A DNA stretch of 41,824 bases from Phaeoceros laevis (lineage: Eukaryota; Anthocerotophyta; Anthocerotopsida; Notothyladales), in NCBI GenBank assembly GCA_049999765.1, contig JBNGIQ010009488.1, positions 1 through 41,824 of the forward strand, given 5' to 3'. The notes beneath the pieces were generated by a model. It saw only the letters and a program-made list of their open reading frames with translations. It did no database searches and was not told the DNA's origin. Every line of letters begins with the position of its first letter. The stretch's first letter is position 1. Of the stretch, positions 36,701 through 41,824 are shown piece after piece. Position numbers and translations under genes: made by a program.

Positions 36701-36994
36701 GTCCTCACGGCTACAGTTGATTTGTTCATCGAAGGAGCATTATTTGACGGTGTGCAACTATCAGATTGTCTACCACAATCAGGCCAACACTCATGTGTGC
36801 CACCCTGCACATTTTCATGGGTGAAGAAGGACGTGCCATGCCCATACTCCTGTTTCATAAATGTGCCCCTATATGAGACAACGCACCGCTCTAACGCAAT
36901 TGCAGAGATACAGGTTCCAACCAACCAAGCAGAGAAACAACGGTGGCTGCTATGTGGGATAGCTTTTTTCCTAAAAACTCACCTGGAATCCTGA
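17232..36994 (+). CDS. DYNC2H1: Cytoplasmic dynein 2 (intraflagellar transport) heavy chain
   Basis: This very large gene codes for the retrograde IFT motor (DYNC2H1; DHC1b in Chlamydomonas). It reads through about 20 kb as many short exons with GT-AG introns, then two long ones. Tail, linker, AAA1-AAA6, stalk and C-terminal domain are all present in order. The dynein-2 signatures are KSMGRI in AAA1, [12 protein letters not shown] in AAA2, the arginine P-loop GRRGDGRRT in AAA4, and GIAFFLK at the C-terminus. The first exon 17232-17381 ([19 protein letters not shown]) joins in frame to 17649 across an intron that contains a 100-N gap. The start is the first ATG after an in-frame stop. Aligned by eye with the animal protein it lacks roughly the first 150-170 residues. 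No frameshift or stop was met in the segments I spliced. Odd points: Walker B changes in AAA1 and AAA3. Expected site of action: flagella of motile sperm. Confidence 0.95.
17531..17630. other. Assembly gap (100 N) in dynein intron 1
   Basis: Exactly 100 N, a conventional gap of unknown size, followed by a poly-C run and the acceptor CCAG before 17649. Coding phase is compatible on both sides, so no exon need be missing. Confidence 0.97.
21750..25530 (+). other. Dynein 2 heavy chain: linker domain exons
   Basis: Exons code for [52 protein letters not shown] (24138-24211 region), [31 protein letters not shown] and [14 protein letters not shown], collinear with the dynein-2 linker, which swings to give the power stroke. 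An intron near 23640-23818 holds a diverged tandem repeat. Confidence 0.88.
23674..23752. repeat. Diverged tandem repeat in a dynein intron
   Basis: A 33-bp unit, TCGTCAATCTAATCTGCAGA onward at 23674-23706, recurs at 23720-23752 with three differences. It lies between linker exons. Confidence 0.8.
25560..26892 (+). other. Dynein 2 AAA1: main ATPase site with altered Walker B
   Basis: The Walker A GPAGTGKT is at 25690-25713 and intact. The following exon from about 25922 reads [17 protein letters not shown] and then [13 protein letters not shown]. Standard dyneins have CFDEFNR; the codon at 26019-26021 is GCA (Ala) where GAA or GAG (Glu) is expected. The sensor region reads [13 protein letters not shown]. 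The rest, [13 protein letters not shown], is normal. Confidence 0.9.
27039..27935 (+). other. Dynein 2 AAA2
   Basis: Walker [10 protein letters not shown] at 27111-27137, then [19 protein letters not shown], a Walker B region [20 protein letters not shown] and [20 protein letters not shown] with SPATVSRI. This is a strong dynein-2 match with the normal residues retained. Confidence 0.9.
28204..29990 (+). other. Dynein 2 AAA3, Walker B degenerate
   Basis: Walker A GPEQCGKT at 28667-28690. The Walker B strand reads [15 protein letters not shown]; animal dynein-2 has a KDINLP-type sequence here, so the aspartate is Asn (AAC, 28956-28958). Later exons read [49 protein letters not shown] and [16 protein letters not shown] in family order. 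Confidence 0.85.
29990..32044 (+). other. Dynein 2 AAA4
   Basis: The P-loop at 30724-30750 is GRRGDGRRT, with Arg in place of the usual Lys, as in animal dynein-2. The Walker B-like strand [19 protein letters not shown] follows, then [15 protein letters not shown] and the pre-stalk [18 protein letters not shown]. Confidence 0.87.
32083..33256 (+). other. Dynein 2 stalk coiled coil and microtubule-binding domain
   Basis: Exon 32083-32390 codes the outgoing heptad helix ([20 protein letters not shown] onward). Exon 32561-32829 codes the tip: [34 protein letters not shown] and AAAPLA. Exon 32961-33256 codes the return helix starting [16 protein letters not shown]. Exon lengths 308, 269 and 296 keep the frame. 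Confidence 0.92.
33399..36994 (+). other. Dynein 2 AAA5, AAA6 and C-terminal domain in two long exons
   Basis: Exon 33399-34142 (744 nt) holds the start of AAA5 with [20 protein letters not shown] and [16 protein letters not shown]. After one 113-bp intron, exon 34256-36994 (2,739 nt) codes the rest: [88 protein letters not shown]-like [22 protein letters not shown] and the end [13 protein letters not shown]. Confidence 0.95.
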
Positions 36995-37502
36995 TAATGA
37001 GTTGCTTCTATACGGACACAACTGTCTACGACACAGTTGGTGCGTTTAGTGAGCTTAGGCACTTGGAAGTTGGAAGGGACTAGGCATGGCAGTTTTCATT
37101 TCAAGCACCCATGCTTTCCAAGAATCATTCGCAGGTTGCATGAATAGTCATTAGTACAATCGAACTACATGTAGGCATTTGAAACATGCAGGTCGAAACC
37201 CAAGCTAAATTTGCACGTTCTGATCTCGTTACATACGCAATTTGATGGTATAAACTGCAGTCCTGATACTTAAGAAGTGAAGGAGCCCTGCTCTAGCAAG
37301 AACAAATTCTTTTCTATAAGAGTGTTCTCGAGGCTTGCAACGCAAGACAGTAGCTGACAGTTAGTCTACAATCGCATCATGGCCCCAAGGGCTCAGGCTC
37401 GACTTAGTTCTTCCCGAGTTCTCCGCCTAAATTTCACCATAACTGGCCGTTGTCATCTCAGTAAACAGGATTAGGTGTACTGATACCTGGCAGCTTCAGT
37501 AC
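36995..37502. other. Convergent intergenic region between dynein and PUT
   Basis: No gene seen. It carries the 3' ends of two convergent genes. The last 35 bases (37468-37502) are identical to the sequence that restarts after the gap. Confidence 0.6.
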
Positions 37503-37602
37503 NNNNNNNNNNNNNNNNNNNNNNNNNNNNNNNNNNNNNNNNNNNNNNNNNNNNNNNNNNNNNNNNNNNNNNNNNNNNNNNNNNNNNNNNNNNNNNNNNN
37601 NN
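37503..37602. other. Assembly gap (100 N), probably artefactual
   Basis: Exactly 100 N. The bases directly before it (37468-37502) and directly after it (37603-37637) are the same 35-mer, as when two overlapping contig ends are left unmerged. Confidence 0.95.
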
Positions 37603-37630
37603 GGATTAGGTGTACTGATACCTGGCAGCT

Positions 37631-39100
37631 TCAGTACCGATCATCTTCCGAACGTGACGGAATCACAATTTCCACTTCAGATAGTTCATGTTTGTCCACG
37701 CCCGTGTCAAGCACCTCTGGAGGCAGACTGGGCAAACTCTGACTCACCGCAAACTTGACCCACTTCTTCACCTTTATATATTCGATAGCTGGATATGCAA
37801 GTAGTCCAACCATAGATGCCATAAGACTGAAGAGGATGGTTTTGGAAGAAGCAATGCTCATTATTAGTATCAAGAAAGTAGACGGTGGAACACACATCAA
37901 GGTTGCCCCAAAAGTATTAAGAGGAATAGTGTAAGGCCGGAGTAACTCTGGTTGTTTAAATCGAAGCCAAATGAATGCTGCAAACTCTAAGAGCATTCCA
38001 AAACAATAAAGGAAATTAAGAAACTCCACAATCTCCTGAAAAGTCATAGAAGAAAGCAACAGGACTCCTAGTGCAGAACAGCAGATCCCCAACACGGGAG
38101 TCCCATATATGGACCTCCGGGCAAACACCTGGGGTAGCATACCAAGCTCTCCCATGCCAAGCAGCTGATACGAGTCGCTACTCATTTCAGCCTCAAACAG
38201 GCCCATGTTCGAAAGAGCAGCTGCTATTTCTATCCACCACTTCAATCCAGAGCCACCAATTGCCATGGCAACATCTGCAAAATACCCAGCCTCCCATGCT
38301 GTCTGATTCAGAGGTAGGGCACCAGTTCCCGCAAGAAGTGGAACAATGTAGGCAAACAATACCAGCAGAACAGCCGCAAGAAGAGCCTTTGGAAACGTTT
38401 CGCGAGGGTTGTCGACTTCTCCAGCCAAAGTACTGACAGAATCCCAGTAGTTCAGGTTCCAAAAAAGCGTATTGAGATAGCTTCTCCAGTTGATGCTCGA
38501 CACATCTATCACCAACCATCTAGCAGGTTTCAGATCAGGAATCGCCAGGACAGCCAAGACACAGAATGGTAGGAGTGAAAATATGGTCAGACCAATGGCA
38601 GTCTTTCCAACAATAGTCAAGCCACGATAGTTAAGGTAAGTAAGTCCGCAAGTGATCACTACGAGTGCCAACAACCGAGCTGGACCTTCTGAGAACACGG
38701 GAAGTGCTCTCTTAAGATAGTCCAGGAACAACACAGGGTAGAGGGCATTGTCTATTACTCCACTCAGCCATTTCCACCACCCTTCCAAAAAACCCCAGAA
38801 AGGACCAAAAGCAGCAGATATCCAGACAACGTATCCTCCATTCTCAGGGAAAGCAGTTGACAACTCTGCAGTGATAAGGGCTTCCGGGATACACCACAGG
38901 AAGGGAAAGATCAAGAACCCCAGAATGGCTAGAAGAGGACCTCCAGCCTTCACAGAGTCTTCCACCCCAAACGGACCTCCAGAAACTTCATAAAAAATAA
39001 GAGCTACAAGAGGCAACATAGACAACTTCTTTGCTTGAAGTTCATTTTCTGGTCTACTATCCTGGGGACTCGAACTTGGAGGTGAGGGTTGTACCATCAT
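37631..39100 (-). CDS. PUT: Polyamine uptake transporter (PUT/LAT type, APC superfamily)
   Basis: A single open frame of 489 residues without introns, the usual structure of plant PUT genes. It shows the signature [18 protein letters not shown] in the first transmembrane segment, then [36 protein letters not shown] and [15 protein letters not shown], with about twelve hydrophobic segments and an acidic C-terminal tail ending SRSEDDRY. The family imports polyamines, and paraquat, by proton symport across plasma or endomembranes; which membrane is not shown. The start is the first of two adjacent ATGs at 39100. The stop codon at 37633-37631 lies within the 35-bp sequence duplicated around the assembly gap, so the coding region itself is complete. 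Confidence 0.94.
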   Translation of the reverse strand: MMVQPSPPSSSPQDSRPENELQAKKLSMLPLVALIFYEVSGGPFGVEDSVKAGGPLLAILGFLIFPFLWCIPEALITAELSTAFPENGGYVVWISAAFGPFWGFLEGWWKWLSGVIDNALYPVLFLDYLKRALPVFSEGPARLLALVVITCGLTYLNYRGLTIVGKTAIGLTIFSLLPFCVLAVLAIPDLKPARWLVIDVSSINWRSYLNTLFWNLNYWDSVSTLAGEVDNPRETFPKALLAAVLLVLFAYIVPLLAGTGALPLNQTAWEAGYFADVAMAIGGSGLKWWIEIAAALSNMGLFEAEMSSDSYQLLGMGELGMLPQVFARRSIYGTPVLGICCSALGVLLLSSMTFQEIVEFLNFLYCFGMLLEFAAFIWLRFKQPELLRPYTIPLNTFGATLMCVPPSTFLILIMSIASSKTILFSLMASMVGLLAYPAIEYIKVKKWVKFAVSQSLPSLPPEVLDTGVDKHELSEVEIVIPSRSEDDRY

Positions 39101-40582
39101 GCACTAGTCCAGATTCTGACACGGTCCAATTGCACTATTATCCTCACAACTTTCTCAGTCAAAACAAAGGTGTTAATGTCTACACTTTCTTCGTGTGTTA
39201 ACCGAACATTGTTACGGGAGAACTGTAGTTTTTCCTGCATTGTTTTTCTGTTGTGCCTACTGAGGTCAAGATGTTGACTGAACAATGCCTATTTGATCAT
39301 CTTTTAAGCAAAAAATATTCTGAAGATTGCCGAGTCCAGAATAAGCCGACAAAATTTGAGTCCTTTGACAAGATGTCAATAGGCTAAACTATCAATTCAG
39401 CTTTGTAAACCTTCACAAATTCTGGTAACTAGTGCACTGCGTCTACCAATCACCAACCTACATACACAACTGCATGCAGCCTTTCCCCATGGGCTCGCCA
39501 GGACGCCCGTGCCAAGATCCAACACAAGCCTAAAACCATTATTCGTCTGGAGAATTTCAAATGAACTAGGCAATGCTTCTTGGTACTACGACAGTTCCAA
39601 CATCACCTTGAAGCCCGTAAACATCCTAAGAGGGCAGAGAAAACCACTCTGTGAAAATGCGCCCATCCCCGCCACTAGTCAGCAACGCCCTTGAGTCCGA
39701 CAATATTGTAGCCACAGCAGTCATCTGCGCAAGACACCCATCGCCCAAACCTGAATAGTATGCTCACAAGGGCAGGTCTTCAATGTCGAAGACGGACAAC
39801 GTATCACATTAGGGGCTCCCGGGCAGCTCAGTCTGACAGATCGTGAACTCGGAAGAAGCCTTTGATCATTTTATCGCCCCGTGGCCTCGTGGCCCAATAA
39901 AGCACGCAACGCGCACTTCCTTCGTTCCTTCCTCTCTTGGCACTGAGGGATGCATGCGAAGAGATACGATCCATTATGGAGACTCAAAAACATATAATTA
40001 AATCGAAATATACTTCAGAAACGAAAATGTTAATTTATTAAATCCGGAAATTCTCAGGCATTTCCATCTATTGTGACCTTCCATCTCAGACCTCCGACTT
40101 GATTCTGTCTGTCTTCCAAATATGCACCTTCCTATCACAAATATGAAGGAAATAAGCTAAAAAAATTATCCATCTAAAAATAATTTTAAAGATTGTACCC
40201 CATTGCTAGGGTCCCCTTATTGCCTATGCTCCAATCTTATTTGAAGGTGGATTATAACCTCGTGACATATTAAATTGTTAGCTTCCAATGAATTGGGCGC
40301 TCATTACAATGTCTTTATAAGATAACATTTGAGTGGTTGACCTAGTTTTATTAGGTTCAAGTCTATTGTAGCATCTCACTTGGATGTTGATTCATGCTTT
40401 TTGATCTAAAATCGATTTTACTTTTCTCTTAGCAAAAAATTACAATTGGATCTTTGATAGCTTATTCTTATATATCCCATGTAGTTTGTGCTAATTCACA
40501 ATGTTTATACCATTATCTAGAATAAAGGATAAACAGTAGTCATGAAAAAAACTACTACATAACTCTCGGAAAATTGTATATC
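39101..40582. other. Intergenic region: PUT 5' flank, then AT-rich 5' flank of the F-box gene
   Basis: No gene supported. The first 850 bases have ordinary composition and must contain the PUT promoter. From about 39,970 the DNA turns strongly AT-rich and stays so to the end of the window. A 61-codon open frame at 39509-39694 matches nothing I recognise. Confidence 0.5.
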
Positions 40583-41761
40583 ATGGATATCCTGAATGGC
40601 ACAGATTCATTAGCACAACGTAGTAAATTAGAAAATGATGACGCGACGAGCAGTGATATGACCCAATGTCAAAATTCATTAGATCCTGCAATATGGAGTT
40701 TTCTTCCCGAAGATCTCTTGGATAGAACAATAGCATGGCTTCCTTTGGCTACTTTTTGTCGCTTTCGTTCTGTATGTAAACGATGGAATACAATGGTATC
40801 TACTGGTTGTTTTCTGAGACTTTATAATGATGTTCCTACTAGAGAGTCGTGGATTCTTATGTTTGCGGATCCTCACTACCAATTTGTTTTTGCATATATT
40901 CCCAATCAAAACAAATGGCTTACATTACCTCTTTCTTTTTTGCCCTCTGATATATACAATGTTACAGTAGCTGGAGGCCTGCTATGTTTTCGACTAGTAG
41001 AAACCAATGGTTCTTCTAGCATGTGTATTTGCAATCCTGTAACAAGGTCTTGGCGTAAGCTTCCGCCAATGATAGGAAGGTACTATGGAAATCTAGTAGG
41101 AATGGTTGTAGAACCAGATTCCGTTGCCTATAGAATAGTAGTTCAAACAAATCATTTAATGTGGGATGGCACGCATCTGCTAAGAACTGAGGTATATAGC
41201 TCTCTGACAAATGATTGGAAAATAGCTGGTGTGTCAAGAGTTAGTTTTACCACAGGTAGCGTCTATTGTAATGGAGTGCTCTACTTCATGACATGGGAAG
41301 CACCTAATGGTGAATTCACTTGTGACGGGGTATCAGCATATAACGTTGATCAAGGCATGTGGAGAAAAGTAGGAGCTCCCACACCTTTCTTTTATATTTG
41401 TCCACAACTAGTAGAATGTCGAGGTCGCCTACTGATGGTGGGAGGATTTGGAGAACATAATTCTATTACTGTAGGAATCCGGATTTGGGAACTTCAACAA
41501 TCTAACATGGAATGGGTGGTTGTTGAGACAATGCCTTATCAATTGTCTAAACACTTGCTAAAGCGTCCAGGGTACTTGCTGTTTAATTGTGTAGGACATG
41601 GAGATCTAATTTATTTAAGTGAGTGCAAAAGCCCTCATTTGTTTGTAATATTTGACTGCTCGCAAAAATCTTGGCATAGATTAGACACTACTCCACCTCC
41701 TAGATACCATGCTACTTTCTCATGGTTCTCATTTTATCCTAGATTGGATGCTGCCTTATAG
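40583..41761 (+). CDS. F-box/kelch-type protein, substrate receptor of an SCF ubiquitin ligase
   Basis: An intronless frame gives 392 residues from ATG 40583 (MDILNGTDSLAQ). The F-box lies at about residues 38-80: WSFLPEDLLDRTIAWLPLAT, then FRSVCKRWNTMV, the Skp1-binding region. After it come repeated beta-propeller (kelch-like) elements such as ICNPVTRSWRKLPPM, VYSSLTNDWKIAG, AYNVDQGMWRKVG and LLMVGGFGEH. The layout is that of land-plant F-box proteins related to LCR, UFO and HAWAIIAN SKIRT, which select proteins for ubiquitination. The target cannot be read from sequence. The gene is more AT-rich than its neighbours, with codons often ending in A or T. Confidence 0.93.
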   Translation: MDILNGTDSLAQRSKLENDDATSSDMTQCQNSLDPAIWSFLPEDLLDRTIAWLPLATFCRFRSVCKRWNTMVSTGCFLRLYNDVPTRESWILMFADPHYQFVFAYIPNQNKWLTLPLSFLPSDIYNVTVAGGLLCFRLVETNGSSSMCICNPVTRSWRKLPPMIGRYYGNLVGMVVEPDSVAYRIVVQTNHLMWDGTHLLRTEVYSSLTNDWKIAGVSRVSFTTGSVYCNGVLYFMTWEAPNGEFTCDGVSAYNVDQGMWRKVGAPTPFFYICPQLVECRGRLLMVGGFGEHNSITVGIRIWELQQSNMEWVVVETMPYQLSKHLLKRPGYLLFNCVGHGDLIYLSECKSPHLFVIFDCSQKSWHRLDTTPPPRYHATFSWFSFYPRLDAAL

Positions 41762-41824
41762 CTGAATTTTATCTTAAAAAATAAAAATAATGAAAATATC
41801 CTAATTGAACCATGTACACAAGAT

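Noticed and set aside
36001-36924. Minus-strand frames of about 100 codons opposite the last dynein exon
   Set aside because: Shadows of the long plus-strand exon; no motif or start context.
38071-38436. Plus-strand 121-codon frame opposite the PUT gene
   Set aside because: It is antisense to clear transmembrane-coding sequence and has no independent support.
1-41824. CRISPR arrays, phage or bacterial defence genes, transposase genes
   Set aside because: None seen. All strong genes are eukaryotic and intron-bearing or typical intronless plant families, and the repeats found are simple tandem or direct repeats without array structure.

Overview
This is a nuclear window from a land plant. It holds plant-specific gene families: a Nudix-DPP III fusion, a plastid-type Nudix hydrolase, a PUT polyamine transporter and an F-box/kelch gene. 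Coding regions are cut into many short exons separated by introns mostly of about 50-150 bp. It also carries a full-length intraflagellar-transport (cytoplasmic dynein 2) heavy chain, which implies flagellated sperm. Compact introns, short gene spacing and two 100-N scaffold gaps fit a seedless plant with a compact genome; a lycophyte such as Selaginella is my best guess, by inference and not by database match.

Layout. A minus-strand NUDX3 gene fills 804-5590 (21 exons, all read through in frame). A 0.8-kb head-to-head spacer separates it from a plus-strand tandem pair of GIY-YIG endonuclease-like genes (6370-7638 and 8087-9121). A poorly explained 1.8-kb stretch follows, with scattered minus-strand coding-like segments. 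Next come the four-exon TMA7 gene (10906-11609), a broken eIF2B-gamma pseudogene on the minus strand (about 12854-11865) and a six-exon NUDX26/27-type gene (12965-14350). An AT-rich block (about 14.8-16.85 kb) holds at most one small unidentified minus-strand gene. The dynein 2 heavy chain takes up 17232-36994. Convergent to it is an intronless PUT transporter (37631-39100, minus). The window ends in a second AT-rich block with an intronless F-box gene (40583-41761).

The genes look like a normal mixture of unlinked housekeeping functions; I see no operon-like or defence-type system. The most notable signals are inside the dynein. The catalytic glutamate of the AAA1 Walker B motif is alanine, the AAA3 Walker B aspartate is asparagine, and the last 3.5 kb of coding sequence is almost free of introns although the rest is finely split. 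Other points of interest are a GIY-YIG paralogue that has lost the YIG tyrosine, a GC-AG intron in its sister, the decayed eIF2B-gamma copy with an internal 27-bp duplication, and an assembly gap whose two edges are the same 35 bp.
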